Assembly (NCBI GenBank): GCA_015062585.1
Contig: SUUJ01000004.1
Span: 30,512-94,511 of the forward strand
From: Alphaproteobacteria bacterium
GTDB taxonomy: Bacteria > Pseudomonadota > Alphaproteobacteria > RF32 > CAG-239
DNA: 64,000 nt
Direction of reading: 5' to 3'
The translations under genes were made by a program, and so were the position numbers. The notes beneath the pieces were generated by a model. That model was not told the origin of the DNA and searched no databases. It saw nothing but the letters and a program-made list of their open reading frames with translations. This document shows positions 45,602-56,301 of the stretch, piece after piece (positions within the stretch are counted from its first letter, which is position 1; every line of letters starts with the position of its first letter).

Positions 45602-46141
45602 ATGGTGTTTAGTTTTATGAAAAAAGTTAAGTATAGAAATAATAACAATTACAGTAATCAAGTTTATTCCATTAACTATAAATTCGACAGCGTTTCGCCT
45701 GCCGGCAAAGTTTGTGGTACCGCTTTGGATTTGATAAAAAAATATAATGAATTGGCTAAGGAAGCTCAAGCCAACGGCAATCATGTGGAAGCTGAAGTTT
45801 TTCGCCAATATGCCGAACATTACCGAAAAATAATTACCGAAATAAACGAGCGTAAAAATATTCGTTTTAACAACAAAGAAACACCTGTTAATGCTGAAAA
45901 TAATGCTGAAATATCCGAAGATAATAACAATTCTTCTGATAACAACACAAAACAGGTTGAAGAATCTGCTCAATTAAGCGATAATAATGATAATAAGAAA
46001 GAAGGCACCTTGGTTGAAACTAAACCAAAATCGGTAAAAAAAGCTTTTAAAGTGATTGAAGTTTCCAACGATGCGCCATCAACTAAAAGAACCACCAGAG
46101 CCAAAGGCAAAAAAAACGAAACAATAGCTGCTAATGAATAA
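45602..46141 (+). CDS. DUF4167 domain protein
   Basis: A 179-residue protein. Residues about 10-80 match the DUF4167 pattern: an Asn-rich start, then SVSPAGKVCGTALDLIKKYNELAKEAQANGNHVEAEVFRQYAEHYRK, which parallels the family's GTA..I..KY..LARDAQ..GD...AEN..QHAEHY. The C-terminal 100 residues are Asn/Ser/Glu-rich and basic at the end, probably disordered. The family is found mainly in Alphaproteobacteria next to prmC; basic versions may bind RNA or DNA, which is inference. Start choice between the two nearby ATGs (45602, 45617) is uncertain. Confidence 0.8.
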   Translation: MVFSFMKKVKYRNNNNYSNQVYSINYKFDSVSPAGKVCGTALDLIKKYNELAKEAQANGNHVEAEVFRQYAEHYRKIITEINERKNIRFNNKETPVNAENNAEISEDNNNSSDNNTKQVEESAQLSDNNDNKKEGTLVETKPKSVKKAFKVIEVSNDAPSTKRTTRAKGKKNETIAANE

Positions 46142-46155
46142 TAAGGGGACTTGAT

Positions 46156-47292
46156 GTGTTATTTTTTATAACTGCTTTTATAATTGCAACAGCATGTTCT
46201 GCCATTACCATTAAAACATTGGTGGGTTATTCCGATTTAAAACCTGTATATAAAATCACAATCGGTGCTTTTATTATTTTGGGTTGGTTTGGAATGTTTA
46301 TTCTTAACCTGTTAAAAAAACAACAATTCTTAGGTGTCGAATTTTATTCTGTCATTTCTACATTTTTATATAGTTTGATGGGTATAGTATTTATTTTGTT
46401 TATCTGCATTATATTGCGTGATATTGTGTGGTATATGTTGTTTTATTTGGTCAAATTGTTAAAGCTTGACGCAATGGCCATTGACCCGCAAAACCTCTCA
46501 TTGCTGAATCGCGCGAATCTTGTGGTTTTGTTCTTTACTATCATAATTTCGGGATATGCTTTTTATGAAGGATATAAAAAACCTGATATAATTCAGGAGG
46601 TCGTATATTCTGATAAAATATCTCGTAGTCTTCGTATTGCACATGTCAGCGATATGCATATTACTCGAGCAACACCAAACAATAAAATTATGTCTGTCAT
46701 AAATGAAATAAATATGCTTAATCCTGATATTATCGTACTAACAGGTGATACTATTGATGATAACATCAACTTAATACAAGATAAGCTGACGCTTCTGTCG
46801 AGTTTTAGCGCTCCATATGGTGTTTATGCGGTTATGGGAAATCATGAGTTTTATAATGATGTGTACGAAGCAAAGAAAATTATTGAAGCTGCCGGAATAA
46901 AGTTTTTGTTTAATGGCGGTGTTCATATCAGTAATAGCAATATTTACCTTACGGGTATCCCTGATTTTACGACAATGTTTGAACGCATTAACCTGTGGCG
47001 CTCTATTAAAGATTCTAAAAAAGATGATTACAAAATATTGTTGTCACATCAACCAATTATAATCAACTCGCTTAATAAAGATTTGTACGATATGGTTCTG
47101 TCGGGCCATACTCACGGCGGACAAGTTTTTCCGATGCATTTAATGGCTAAAAAAGCCAATCAATATTTGGCCGGAAGATATTTGGTTAACGGTATAAATC
47201 TTTTTGTATCGCGTGGTGTAGGAAACTGGGGACCCCAGATGAGATTATTTGCTCCGTCTGATGTCATCTTGATAGATTTGTTAAAAAAATAA
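46156..47292 (+). CDS. Membrane-anchored metallophosphoesterase (YkuE/YaeI-like)
   Basis: A 378-residue protein starting with GTG after AAGGGG. The first 150 residues contain about four membrane helices. The C-terminal catalytic domain has the full calcineurin-like signature: AHVSDMHI, VLTGDTIDD, MGNHEFYND, LLSHQP and SGHTHGGQ, so all metal ligands appear present. YkuE/YaeI-type enzymes cleave phosphoesters such as UDP-2,3-diacylglucosamine, UDP-sugars or cyclic nucleotides; the substrate here is unknown. A role as an LpxH/LpxG-type UDP-diacylglucosamine hydrolase is conceivable but unsupported. clpB begins 68 bp downstream with its own promoter. Confidence 0.9.
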   Translation: MLFFITAFIIATACSAITIKTLVGYSDLKPVYKITIGAFIILGWFGMFILNLLKKQQFLGVEFYSVISTFLYSLMGIVFILFICIILRDIVWYMLFYLVKLLKLDAMAIDPQNLSLLNRANLVVLFFTIIISGYAFYEGYKKPDIIQEVVYSDKISRSLRIAHVSDMHITRATPNNKIMSVINEINMLNPDIIVLTGDTIDDNINLIQDKLTLLSSFSAPYGVYAVMGNHEFYNDVYEAKKIIEAAGIKFLFNGGVHISNSNIYLTGIPDFTTMFERINLWRSIKDSKKDDYKILLSHQPIIINSLNKDLYDMVLSGHTHGGQVFPMHLMAKKANQYLAGRYLVNGINLFVSRGVGNWGPQMRLFAPSDVILIDLLKK

Positions 47293-47302
47293 CTTTATTC
47301 TC

Positions 47303-47332
47303 TTGATTTAAATGCTCTTTGTTTCCTATATT
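47303..47332 (+). promoter_or_regulatory. Candidate heat-shock-type promoter of clpB
   Basis: TTGATT and TATATT are separated by 18 bp. In alphaproteobacterial RpoH terms the same stretch reads CTTG, 19 bases, CCTATAT, close to the CTTG-N17/18-CYTATNT consensus. AAGGAG and the clpB ATG follow. Confidence 0.45.
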
Positions 47333-47360
47333 ATATATATAAACAAGGAGCATTTTTGTT

Positions 47361-49955
47361 ATGGATTTCGAAAAGCTTACATATAAATCAAAAGATGTTA
47401 TTGAAGCCGTGGTCAATTTGGCTGCCGCTAATAAAAACCAGTATATTACGCCTCTTCATTTGCTTAAAGTTTTGCTTGACGGCAAAAATGAATTGATTTT
47501 AAGCCTTATAGCTCAATCAGGCGGTGATATTGTTCAAATCAGAGAAAAACTTGACAATGCGTTTTCCAAACTTCCGACTGTTGGCGGAAGTGCTGTCCAA
47601 ACTTTGATGAATCAAGATTTTACCACCATTATGATGGAGGCTGAAAAATTAGCAGACAAAGCTAATGATAAATATGTCACCATAGAACGATTGTTGCAGG
47701 CATTGGTTATGACTGCTGGCAATGAAGCGTATAATATCCTGTCGTCTTCCGGTGTAAATGCCGTTAAACTAAATCAAGCCATAAACAATTACCGCAAAGG
47801 GCGACTGGCAGATAACGAAACATCGGAAGATTCTTTTGAAGCTTTGAAAAAGTTTACGATTAACATTACTCAAAAAGCTAAAGAAGGAAAAATAGATCCG
47901 GTAATAGGAAGAGAACAGGAAATCAGGCGCGCAATTCAAGTATTGTCGCGCAGAACTAAAAATAACCCTCTTCTTATCGGAGAACCAGGTGTAGGTAAAA
48001 CAGCTATTGTTGAGGGAATGGCTATAAGAATTGTCAATAACGATGTTCCTGAAAGCTTAAAAGGCAAACAACTTTTGGCGCTTGACCTGGGTGCTTTGAT
48101 TGCCGGCGCAAAATTCAGAGGCGAATTTGAAGAAAGATTAAAAGCCGTATTAAAAGATATCGAATCATCTAACGGTGAAATAATTTTGTTTATTGATGAA
48201 ATGCACACATTAGTCGGTGCCGGTGCAACCGAGGGGGCTATGGATGCCTCTAATTTATTAAAACCGGCTTTGGCGCGAGGTGAACTACACTGTATGGGCG
48301 CAACGACCATTAACGAATATAAAAAATATGTTGAAAAAGACGCAGCCCTTGCCCGTAGATTCCAAGAAATCTATGTCGCAGAACCAAATGTTGAGGACAC
48401 TATTTCTATCTTGCGCGGCATAAAAGAAAAATTTGAACTCCACCATGGTGTAAAAATTTCCGATAATGCCTTAATTGCAGCTGCCACTCTTTCAAACAGA
48501 TATATTTCTGACAGATTTTTGCCGGATAAAGCTATTGATTTAATGGATGAAGCTGCCGCAGCCTTGCGAATGTCGATTGACTCTAAGCCGGAAGAATTGG
48601 ATGAATTAGACAGGCGCGTGTTGCAGTTAAAAGTAGAGCGTGAAGGTTTGAAAAAAGAAACCGATGCAAAATCTAAAGAACGTTTAGAACTTATCAATTT
48701 TGAAATAAACGGCCTTGAGGCGAAAGCCAGAGTTTTGGAAGAAAAATGGCGTGAAGATAAAAAAGGTTTGGCTGATTATACAACATTGAAAGACAAGCTG
48801 GATAAAGCTCGTAATGAGGCAGAAATTGCAAAGCGTGAAGGCAAATTAGAGCGAGCCGGTGAACTGCAATACAGTATTATTCCGGAATTAGAAAAACAAA
48901 TTGCTTCTAATGAAGATAAAGGAGAAAAAGCTGATAGCTTCAGCGAAACGGTTGATGAAGAAAATATTGCTAATGTTGTATCAAAACGCACAGGTATTCC
49001 GGTTGATAAAATGCTCGGCGCCGAAAAAGAAAAACTCTTAAATATGGAAAGTTTTTTAAGCAAGCGCGTAATCGGTCAAAAAGAGGCCATATCAGCCATT
49101 TCAAACGCAATTCGTCGTTCTCGTGCCGGCATTTCCGATGCTTCGCAACCTATCGGTTCGTTCTTATTCTTAGGTCCGACCGGTGTTGGTAAAACCGAAC
49201 TGAGTAAAGCTGTGGCCGAGTTTTTATTCAATGACGAAAAAGCAATTTTACGAGTTGATATGTCTGAATATATGGAAAAACATTCGGTTGCTCGTCTTAT
49301 CGGCTCTCCTCCGGGATATGTAGGTTATGATGAAGGCGGATTTTTAACCGAAGCCGTTCGCAGAAGGCCTTATCAGGTAATCTTGTTTGATGAGATTGAA
49401 AAAGCGCACCCTGATGTATTTAACATCTTGCTTCAAGTTCTTGATGACGGCAGACTTACCGACGGTAAAGGTCGCACAGTAGACTTTAAGAACACTTTGA
49501 TAATTATGACTTCGAACTTGGGCGCCGAAATCTTAAATAATGCTATCAGTATTGACGATGGTAAAAAAGTAAGAGCTCAGGTCATGGATATTGTAAAATC
49601 AGCTTTCAGACCGGAATTTATTAACCGTATTGATGAAATTACAATTTTCCATAAATTAGATAAATCTAATATCAAAGAAATTGCTAAAATACAAATTGAC
49701 TTAATTGAAAAAAGGCTTGCAAGTCATAATATTAAGCTCAATGTTCACGATACCGCATTTGTTTGGATTGTTAACAACGGTTATGATCCGGTATATGGTG
49801 CAAGACCGTTGAAACGACTATTAAAAAACAATATCGAAAACAAATTGGCCATAAAAATATTAAATGGTGATATTGGTGACAATGATATTGCCGATATTAT
49901 CGTTTTGAGCGGCAATTTAGAAATTGTGAAATCGAAAGACAATAAGAAAGAATAG
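47361..49955 (+). CDS. clpB: ATP-dependent disaggregase ClpB
   Basis: Hexameric AAA+ chaperone that rescues aggregated proteins with DnaK. The 864-residue protein has the N-domain, two ATPase modules with Walker A motifs GEPGVGKTA and GPTGVGKTE, Walker B motifs ILFIDEMHT and [10 protein letters not shown], and the Clp-specific coiled-coil M-domain between them (about 400-525). The second-module pore loop is in the usual [14 protein letters not shown] heat-shock-type promoter lies upstream and a bidirectional terminator downstream, so it is a single-gene transcript likely under RpoH, encoded 3 kb away. Confidence 0.98.
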   Translation: MDFEKLTYKSKDVIEAVVNLAAANKNQYITPLHLLKVLLDGKNELILSLIAQSGGDIVQIREKLDNAFSKLPTVGGSAVQTLMNQDFTTIMMEAEKLADKANDKYVTIERLLQALVMTAGNEAYNILSSSGVNAVKLNQAINNYRKGRLADNETSEDSFEALKKFTINITQKAKEGKIDPVIGREQEIRRAIQVLSRRTKNNPLLIGEPGVGKTAIVEGMAIRIVNNDVPESLKGKQLLALDLGALIAGAKFRGEFEERLKAVLKDIESSNGEIILFIDEMHTLVGAGATEGAMDASNLLKPALARGELHCMGATTINEYKKYVEKDAALARRFQEIYVAEPNVEDTISILRGIKEKFELHHGVKISDNALIAAATLSNRYISDRFLPDKAIDLMDEAAAALRMSIDSKPEELDELDRRVLQLKVEREGLKKETDAKSKERLELINFEINGLEAKARVLEEKWREDKKGLADYTTLKDKLDKARNEAEIAKREGKLERAGELQYSIIPELEKQIASNEDKGEKADSFSETVDEENIANVVSKRTGIPVDKMLGAEKEKLLNMESFLSKRVIGQKEAISAISNAIRRSRAGISDASQPIGSFLFLGPTGVGKTELSKAVAEFLFNDEKAILRVDMSEYMEKHSVARLIGSPPGYVGYDEGGFLTEAVRRRPYQVILFDEIEKAHPDVFNILLQVLDDGRLTDGKGRTVDFKNTLIIMTSNLGAEILNNAISIDDGKKVRAQVMDIVKSAFRPEFINRIDEITIFHKLDKSNIKEIAKIQIDLIEKRLASHNIKLNVHDTAFVWIVNNGYDPVYGARPLKRLLKNNIENKLAIKILNGDIGDNDIADIIVLSGNLEIVKSKDNKKE

Positions 49956-49956
49956 A

Positions 49957-49985
49957 AAAAATCGCCCTTTCGGGCGATTTTTTCT
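49957..49985. terminator. Bidirectional rho-independent terminator
   Basis: AAAAATCGCCC-TTTC-GGGCGATTTTT forms an 11-bp stem with A-run and T-run flanks between convergent clpB and ybgC. Confidence 0.9.
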
Positions 49986-50424
49986 AAAGTAGTTTTTCCA
50001 TCAAGGCCTTGGGTATTCGAACCGGTTTTTTAGTAACCAGTGATATATGGGCAGCCTTAATATCAATAGCAACCAAGACATCTGCTCCGCGTCTTATTTC
50101 TTGATGCATTGTGGCTGTTACACCGCCAAGATTAGTAATGCGACAACTAACCACTAATTCGTCATCCAAAACAGCCGGAGCCATATAATCAGCTTCACAA
50201 TGGCGTACAACCCAAGCTGTTTTTTCCGGTGATGTTAAATCATCTTGTTGTCTGGCACCCAGTGAACGAATAAATTCGGTACGACATCTTTCGGCAAACT
50301 TCAGATAGTTTGCATAATAAACTATGCCACCGGCGTCGGTATCTTCATAATATACTCGAACCGGAAACAAAAATTCTTTATCAACCAATTCGCCTTGTGC
50401 CGGCGATACAGATTTTACTATCAT
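49984..50424 (-). CDS. ybgC: Tol-Pal-associated acyl-CoA thioesterase YbgC
   Basis: Hot-dog fold thioesterase of 146 residues. The catalytic-Asp signature is FPVRVYYEDTDAGGIVYYANYLKFAERCRTEF, where the Asp in EDTDAGG is catalytic. It is the last gene of the ruv operon, 3 bp downstream of ruvB, and in most Alphaproteobacteria tolQRAB-pal follows. Here clpB lies beyond on the opposite strand, so the tol genes have been separated from it. Confidence 0.94.
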   Translation of the reverse strand: MIVKSVSPAQGELVDKEFLFPVRVYYEDTDAGGIVYYANYLKFAERCRTEFIRSLGARQQDDLTSPEKTAWVVRHCEADYMAPAVLDDELVVSCRITNLGGVTATMHQEIRRGADVLVAIDIKAAHISLVTKKPVRIPKALMEKLL

Positions 50425-50427
50425 CTT

Positions 50428-51477
50428 TTAACCTTCCAATAAATCCAATTGCGGGTTGTATTTTTCTTTTTTCAATGAAGGAACTCCAAGATATTTACAA
50501 CCCAAATCCGAAATAACGCGTCCTCGCGGAGTTCTTTGTAAGAAACCAAGTTTTAATAAAAACGGTTCGATAACTTCTTCAATGGTGTCACGCTCTTCTG
50601 ACAAAGCAGCCGCTAAAGTGTCGGCACCAACCGGACCACCGCCATAGTTTTGCAAAATACAATTTAAGTATCTTCTATCAAAAGCGTCTAATCCGTAATC
50701 ATCAACATCGAGCCTTTTTAATGCTCCATCGGCAATTTTATTATCAACTTCCAAAGCGCCGCAAACAGCTCCAAAATCACGAACTCGCCTTAAAAGTCTG
50801 CCGGCAACACGAGGTGTTCCGCGTGAGCGTTTGGCAATTTCTAAAGCTCCGGTTTCCGATAAAGGCATATCTAATAACCTTGCACCGCGGAGCACGATTT
50901 TTTTCAAATCTTCCGGCGAATAAAAATCTAATCGTAAAGGAATGCCGAATCTTTCACGAAGTGGTGTTGACAACATTCCCGAACGAGTAGTAGCACCGAC
51001 TAATGTAAAAGGTTGTAAATCTATCCTAACCGAACGGGCAGAAGGTCCTTCGCCGATAATTAAATCAAGCTGAAAGTCTTCCATAGCCGAATATAAAACT
51101 TCTTCAATTGCCGGATTTAAGCGATGAATTTCATCAATAAACAAAACATCGTTACGCTCAAGGTTTGTCAAAATAGCCGCCAAATCGCCCGACTTTGAAA
51201 TCATCGGAGCAGAAGTTGCTCTGAAACCTACGCCCAATTCTTTGGCAACGATTGAAGCCAAAGTTGTTTTGCCTAACCCCGGAGGACCAAACAATAACAC
51301 ATGATCAAGCGCATCGCCTCTGGCCTTGGCAGCATCAATAAATACTTTTAAGTTCTCACAAACATGAGTTTGTCCGACAAAATCGCTCAAAGCTTGAGGT
51401 CGCAAATTTACCGGCATATTGGACGCGCTTTCGTCTTCTGTTTGTTTTTGCGGGCTGACTAATCTTTCATCAATCAT
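50428..51477 (-). CDS. ruvB: Holliday junction branch migration ATPase RuvB
   Basis: AAA+ motor that drives Holliday junction migration with RuvA. The 349-residue protein has Walker [11 protein letters not shown], Walker [11 protein letters not shown], sensor 1 LVGATTRSG, the Arg-finger RERFG region and the C-terminal winged helix ([22 protein letters not shown]). The start overlaps the ruvA stop by four bases (ATGA). ybgC follows 3 bp after its stop. Confidence 0.98.
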   Translation of the reverse strand: MIDERLVSPQKQTEDESASNMPVNLRPQALSDFVGQTHVCENLKVFIDAAKARGDALDHVLLFGPPGLGKTTLASIVAKELGVGFRATSAPMISKSGDLAAILTNLERNDVLFIDEIHRLNPAIEEVLYSAMEDFQLDLIIGEGPSARSVRIDLQPFTLVGATTRSGMLSTPLRERFGIPLRLDFYSPEDLKKIVLRGARLLDMPLSETGALEIAKRSRGTPRVAGRLLRRVRDFGAVCGALEVDNKIADGALKRLDVDDYGLDAFDRRYLNCILQNYGGGPVGADTLAAALSEERDTIEEVIEPFLLKLGFLQRTPRGRVISDLGCKYLGVPSLKKEKYNPQLDLLEG

Positions 51478-52145
51478 CTTGTTTGCTCCTTAGCAAATTC
51501 TTTTAACGACAAGCGAATAATCTCACCTGTATCGGCATTTTCATTTTTGCTCAATACCAAATTTACCACGCGATAAGCTTCTATTCTTTGGTAACCCAAA
51601 TTAACCAAAGCTGAAATAGCGTCTTCCATTTTGGTAGGATCTTCATCACGCGAAACTAAATTATCTTCATATTCCAAAACTTCGCCGGTTGCCGCATCAA
51701 AATTTACAGCTTGATTTAAGTCTTTAGAAACATTGGCTATCGGAACGGTAACGATTTTGTCTTTCAGTTCGGTAACAATGCGAGCAGCTAACTTAGGTCC
51801 GACACCGTTGGCTCGAGCAAAAGATGTTTTATCTTGAGCTGCAACAGCTTGAGCTAATTGATTTGGTGATAATACCGACATAATGCTCAAACATACTTTA
51901 GCACCCACGCCCTGAACTTTGGTCAAAGTATTGAACCATTCTTTTTCCAAAGCGTCAGCAAATCCGAACAATGAGATACTGTCTTCTCTGACAATTGTTT
52001 CTATCATCAACGACGCAGTAGAATTTAAGCTTAATTTGCCCAATGTCTTAGCCGAGGCAAAGACCAAATATCCGACCCCGTTAACATCTATAATGCAATA
52101 ATCTTCAGCTATGGTATCAACAAGTCCTCGTAATTTAGCAATCAT
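51474..52145 (-). CDS. ruvA: Holliday junction-binding protein RuvA
   Basis: Tetrameric junction-recognition protein. The OB domain opens [15 protein letters not shown], and the helix-hairpin-helix part follows ([22 protein letters not shown] and [21 protein letters not shown]). The C-terminal RuvB-binding domain is [19 protein letters not shown]. The track begins at 52205; the ATG at 52145, with AAGGA upstream, gives the standard N-terminus and 223 residues. A linker of about 40 residues before the last domain is somewhat long. It overlaps ruvB by four bases. Confidence 0.96.
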   Translation of the reverse strand: MIAKLRGLVDTIAEDYCIIDVNGVGYLVFASAKTLGKLSLNSTASLMIETIVREDSISLFGFADALEKEWFNTLTKVQGVGAKVCLSIMSVLSPNQLAQAVAAQDKTSFARANGVGPKLAARIVTELKDKIVTVPIANVSKDLNQAVNFDAATGEVLEYEDNLVSRDEDPTKMEDAISALVNLGYQRIEAYRVVNLVLSKNENADTGEIIRLSLKEFAKEQTR

Positions 52146-52241
52146 ATTTTTTTCCTTGTTTTTATCAACTGTAATAAGCCTATACAATAAACAATTTGCT
52201 TGCAAGAATTATTTTAAACATTTAGAACAAAAAACGAACTT

Positions 52242-52958
52242 TTATACATCTATTTTTTCTTGTTTTAAGTAATTTTCCAAATATTCGTTCCACTCGGGCA
52301 CATCATTTTCATCAAAATAACCGCGCAAAAATTCGACCATTCGGCTCAATCTTACTTTAGCCATTTGGCGACCTTCTTCGGTCATCATAAGATTGCCGAG
52401 GCGCAGAGTCTTTTCAAAAAAATGATTGATGCAATTGTCACTTTTGCGATCACGCGATTTATATCTTTCGGCACTCATATTTATCTCGGGCCACTCGTTT
52501 TTATCAAACACCGGAGTACCATATTTCAGGCAACGAGAAAAAGCATAATTCAAAGTTCTGATAATGCCGTTTATACCGGTAGCGTCCAGCATATCGGCAT
52601 CAGAAACTATCATTCCTTCTTTGGTTGTCGGTCTTATACCTGTAAGCAATTTAGAATAGCCCATATTGGCGATAATGTCGCAAACCTTTTGTTTGGTTTT
52701 ATCATCAACATTGCACTCATTCATTATTCTTTTGGCGTTAGTTAAATTATCGCTGGCCTCTTGTCCAAACAATTTGTAATCATCAGCATCATGCAAAAGA
52801 GAGGCTAAAAGCACAATTTCTTTATCAATCTCTGATAAATTTTGCATCAATTTTTGTGCAATTTGTGAGACTCTTTCAACATGATCAAAACCGTGACCGC
52901 AGCTGTCATGGTTCATATGAGCTCTAACTTTTTCGTTTAATAAATTCCAATCTGTCAT
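52242..52958 (-). CDS. HD-domain phosphohydrolase inserted in the ruv operon
   Basis: A 238-residue protein with an HD metal site: HGFDHVERV near residue 22 and ASLLHDADDYK near residue 52, with a later SDADMLDATG supplying another Asp. This is the layout of stand-alone HD phosphohydrolases related to YedJ/YpgQ-type nucleotide enzymes. The substrate cannot be read from sequence. Its start shares a base with the ruvC stop, so it is coupled to ruvC, and ruvA follows about 95 bp after it. A link to DNA repair is only suggested by position. Confidence 0.85.
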   Translation of the reverse strand: MTDWNLLNEKVRAHMNHDSCGHGFDHVERVSQIAQKLMQNLSEIDKEIVLLASLLHDADDYKLFGQEASDNLTNAKRIMNECNVDDKTKQKVCDIIANMGYSKLLTGIRPTTKEGMIVSDADMLDATGINGIIRTLNYAFSRCLKYGTPVFDKNEWPEINMSAERYKSRDRKSDNCINHFFEKTLRLGNLMMTEEGRQMAKVRLSRMVEFLRGYFDENDVPEWNEYLENYLKQEKIDV

Positions 52959-53443
52959 TATTTTTTGATTCCATAAGCATTACGATATTGAAAATGGCAA
53001 AGCGCTATTGCCAAAGCATCGGCAGAATCATTATTTTTCGGCTTACATCCGGGAAGCAATATTTTTACCATAGTTTCAACTTGAGCTTTTTCTGCCCTGC
53101 CCACTCCGACGACAGCTTTTTTTACTTTGGTCGGTTCGTATTCGGTAACCGAAATCCCGTATTGTGCCGGTGTCATAATGACAACTCCTCGCGCCATTCC
53201 CAGTTTTATGGTAGAGGTCGGATTAGAATTTAAGAATACCTGTTCGATAGAGGCTTCATCAGGTTTATATGCTTCTATAACTTCGCACAAAACTTTATTT
53301 ATTTCTTTTAATCTTTCTTCAATAGGTGCTTTGTTATCGGTCGGAATAAAGCCATCGGCAATATATTTTACCCGATTGTTTTCAATCTCTATTACACCCC
53401 ATCCTGTTGACGATAAACTGGGATCCAAACCTAGAATACGCAT
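52958..53443 (-). CDS. ruvC: Holliday junction resolvase RuvC
   Basis: Dimeric endonuclease that cuts junctions. The 161-residue RNase-H-fold protein has all four expected acidic residues: Asp7 in MRILGLDPSL, the Glu in ASIEQVFLN, and the Asp pair in NNDSADALAIA. Basic VKKAVVGVGRAEKAQV is the DNA-contact region. It heads the ruv operon, about 107 bp from valS, with which it shares the strand; a terminator between them belongs to valS if both directions are read. AGG lies in the short leader before the ATG. Confidence 0.97.
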   Translation of the reverse strand: MRILGLDPSLSSTGWGVIEIENNRVKYIADGFIPTDNKAPIEERLKEINKVLCEVIEAYKPDEASIEQVFLNSNPTSTIKLGMARGVVIMTPAQYGISVTEYEPTKVKKAVVGVGRAEKAQVETMVKILLPGCKPKNNDSADALAIALCHFQYRNAYGIKK

Positions 53444-53515
53444 TATAACCTCTTATCATTAAAACTTATTTTTTATTATAATTTAGAGATTTTATTTTGC
53501 AATATTATCCAATAA

Positions 53516-53544
53516 AAAATCCCTCTTAATTAAGAGGGATTTTC
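53516..53544. terminator. Rho-independent terminator of valS
   Basis: AAAATCCCTCTTAA-TTAAGAGGGATTTT is a near-perfect 14-bp palindrome (inner bases form the loop) lying just after the valS stop on the minus strand and upstream of ruvC. Confidence 0.85.
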
Positions 53545-53550
53545 TTAATC

Positions 53551-56187
53551 TTAAAGATTAGCTATTCGCTCTAAAGCTTCTTCAACTTTTGCTTTGTTTT
53601 CCAAAGCTTCGGCTTGGCGCTTCTTTTCTTCTTCGACTACTTTTGCCGGAGCACGTTCTACAAAGTTCGGATTAGAAAGCTTTGCAGCATAACCGGCCAA
53701 ATTCTTTTCTAATGAAGCCAATTCTTTTTGCAGGCGTTCACGCTCGGCCGAAAAATCAACAACCCCTTTCAATGGAAGCAAAATAGTGCTTGTTTGACAA
53801 ACAGTTTGAACCATATCGGGTGTAACTTCACTTTGAAGAATTTCAATTGATTCAAGTCTTGCCAGTGAGCAAATAATGTTTGCAAAATCTTTGATGTAAG
53901 TTGCAATTTTATCATTATCATCTTTAATACAAGCTTTCAATTTTGCACCGGCAGGCAAGTTCATCTCGGCACGCAAAGAACGAATAGCCGAAATAACATC
54001 AATTGCCCAGTCAATAGCTTCTTTGGCTTGGTTGTCGATTGTTTCGTTCAACGGCCATTTGTGATGTAACAGCTTAACATCTCTGTCTGCCAAATTATCC
54101 CAAAGTTGAGTTGTTATATATGGCATAAACGGATGTAAAACAATCAAAATTCTATCCAAAACCCAAGCAAATGTGGCTTTGGTTTCGGCTTTGGCTTTTT
54201 CATCTTCGCCATATAAAATCGGCTTAATCATTTCGATATACCAATCGCAGAAACTACCCCAAATGAACTGGTAAATACTGTTGGCCGAATCAGAAAAACG
54301 ATAAGCATTAAGATTCTTTGTAACCTCTAAAGTAGCTTCTTTAGCTTTAGCTATAATCCATTTATTTATCGCCAAACTTACATTATCCGGATTAAAATCA
54401 GCTACAGGTTTTGCTTCGTTCATTTCACCAAAACGAGCAGCGTTCCATAATTTTGTAGCAAAATTACGATAACCGGCAATACGAGCCTCACTCATATTAA
54501 CATCGCGGCCTTGAGTTTCCATAGAAGCCATAAAGAAACGAAGAGCATCAGCGCCGTATTTTTCGATTGTTTCCATAGGATCAACCGTATTACCTTTTGA
54601 TTTTGACATTTTTTGACCATGTTCATCACGAACAAGTCCGTGAATATAGCACTTCTTAAACGGTACTTTCTTCATCATATACATACTCATCATCATCATT
54701 CTGGCAACCCAGAAGAAAATGATATCAAAACCCGTTACCAATACAGATGTCGGATAAAAAGTATCTAAAAATTCGGTTTTATCAGGCCAACCGAGTGTTG
54801 AAAATGCCCATAATCCTGATGAAAACCAAGTATCCAAAACATCGGTTTCTCTGGTTAATTCTTCATGCTTTCCATAAAATTTATCAGCTTCAGCTTGTGC
54901 TAAGTCTTCATTTTCTTCACAGAAAATATGTCCGTCAGGTCCGTACCAAATCGGCATTTGGTGTCCCCACCACAATTGACGAGAAATACACCATGGTTGA
55001 ATATTGCGCATCCATTCAAAATAGGTCTTTTCATAAGACTTTGGAACAAATTCCATTTCGCCTTCTTCAACAACACGCATAGCTTCTTTTGCTAAAACAG
55101 GCGCATCAACAAACCATTGGTCAGTCATCAAAGGCTCAATAATAACACCGGAACGGTCGCCATAAGGAATAACCATCGGGTGATCTTCAATCTTGTCCAT
55201 AAGTCCCAATTCGCCCAATGTATCGATTGTTTTTTGACGAGCTTCAAGAGTTGTCATACCCTCATAAGGAGTATTCTCATTTAATGTAGCGTCGGGATTT
55301 AAAACATTTATCAAAGGCAAATCATGACGCTTACCAACTTCAAAGTCATTAAAGTCATGCGCCGGTGTAATCTTAACCGCACCGGTTCCTTTTTCAGGAT
55401 CGGCATGCTCATCGGCAATAATCGGAATAGCACGATTGATAATCGGAATAATACAATTTTTGCCGATAAGGTGTTTTAGTTTTTCGTTATCTTTAGAAAC
55501 AGCAACGGCTGTATCGCCAAACATTGTTTCCGGACGAGTAGTGGCGATATGAATATATTGACCTTCTTCACCTTCTATCGGATAACGATAGTAATACATT
55601 TTGCCGACACATTCTTTTTGAATAACTTCCAAATCGGAAACGGCTGTCATAAATTTCGAATCCCAGTTTACCAATTTTTTAGCTTTGTAAATGAGTCCGT
55701 CTTTATACAAACTTACAAATATTTTTAAAACTGCTCGACTCAAACCTTCGTCCATGGTAAAACGCTCTCTTGACCAATCACATGATGCACCCAAGCGACG
55801 AAGTTGTTTACAAATTGTGCCGCCTGATTGTTCGCGCCATTTCCAAACTGTTTCAATAAATTTTTCACGTCCCAAATCATGACGAGAAATACCGTCTTTG
55901 GCCAAATTTCTTTCAACTACCATTTGGGTGGCAATACCAGCGTGATCGGTTCCTACTTGCCACAAAACTTTTTTACCCAACATACGATTGTAACGAATTA
56001 AGATATCTTGCAAAGTATTGTCCAAAGCGTGCCCCATATGCAAAACACCGGTAACATTCGGCGGAGGAATAACTACGCAAAAAGCATCTTTGTCTGATTT
56101 CATATCAGGTTTAAAATCACCGTTTGTTTCCCATTTTTCGTATATTTTTTCTTCAAAATCTTTTGGTGTATAATTTTTTTCTAACAT
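53551..56187 (-). CDS. valS: Valyl-tRNA synthetase
   Basis: Class Ia synthetase that charges tRNA-Val and edits threonine. The 878-residue length is normal. Motifs are intact: HIGH-like HMGH in PPPNVTGVLHMGHALD, KMSKS in GQKMSKSKGNTVDP, the editing-domain ATTRPETMFGDTAV and GTGAVKITPAHD, and a C-terminal coiled-coil tail with LEKNLAGYAAKL. It lies downstream of the PopZ-type gene on the same strand, an arrangement repeated in many Alphaproteobacteria. Confidence 0.98.
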   Translation of the reverse strand: MLEKNYTPKDFEEKIYEKWETNGDFKPDMKSDKDAFCVVIPPPNVTGVLHMGHALDNTLQDILIRYNRMLGKKVLWQVGTDHAGIATQMVVERNLAKDGISRHDLGREKFIETVWKWREQSGGTICKQLRRLGASCDWSRERFTMDEGLSRAVLKIFVSLYKDGLIYKAKKLVNWDSKFMTAVSDLEVIQKECVGKMYYYRYPIEGEEGQYIHIATTRPETMFGDTAVAVSKDNEKLKHLIGKNCIIPIINRAIPIIADEHADPEKGTGAVKITPAHDFNDFEVGKRHDLPLINVLNPDATLNENTPYEGMTTLEARQKTIDTLGELGLMDKIEDHPMVIPYGDRSGVIIEPLMTDQWFVDAPVLAKEAMRVVEEGEMEFVPKSYEKTYFEWMRNIQPWCISRQLWWGHQMPIWYGPDGHIFCEENEDLAQAEADKFYGKHEELTRETDVLDTWFSSGLWAFSTLGWPDKTEFLDTFYPTSVLVTGFDIIFFWVARMMMMSMYMMKKVPFKKCYIHGLVRDEHGQKMSKSKGNTVDPMETIEKYGADALRFFMASMETQGRDVNMSEARIAGYRNFATKLWNAARFGEMNEAKPVADFNPDNVSLAINKWIIAKAKEATLEVTKNLNAYRFSDSANSIYQFIWGSFCDWYIEMIKPILYGEDEKAKAETKATFAWVLDRILIVLHPFMPYITTQLWDNLADRDVKLLHHKWPLNETIDNQAKEAIDWAIDVISAIRSLRAEMNLPAGAKLKACIKDDNDKIATYIKDFANIICSLARLESIEILQSEVTPDMVQTVCQTSTILLPLKGVVDFSAERERLQKELASLEKNLAGYAAKLSNPNFVERAPAKVVEEEKKRQAEALENKAKVEEALERIANL

Positions 56188-56301
56188 TTTTTAATCCTAT
56201 TTATTTTTTTAATTGAGTGATATTTTATAAAACGATATGCCCGTAAAGATTTCACTTTTGCGGGCACTAAAATTTTGAGGTTGGTTCCGGCTAATATGCT
56301 T

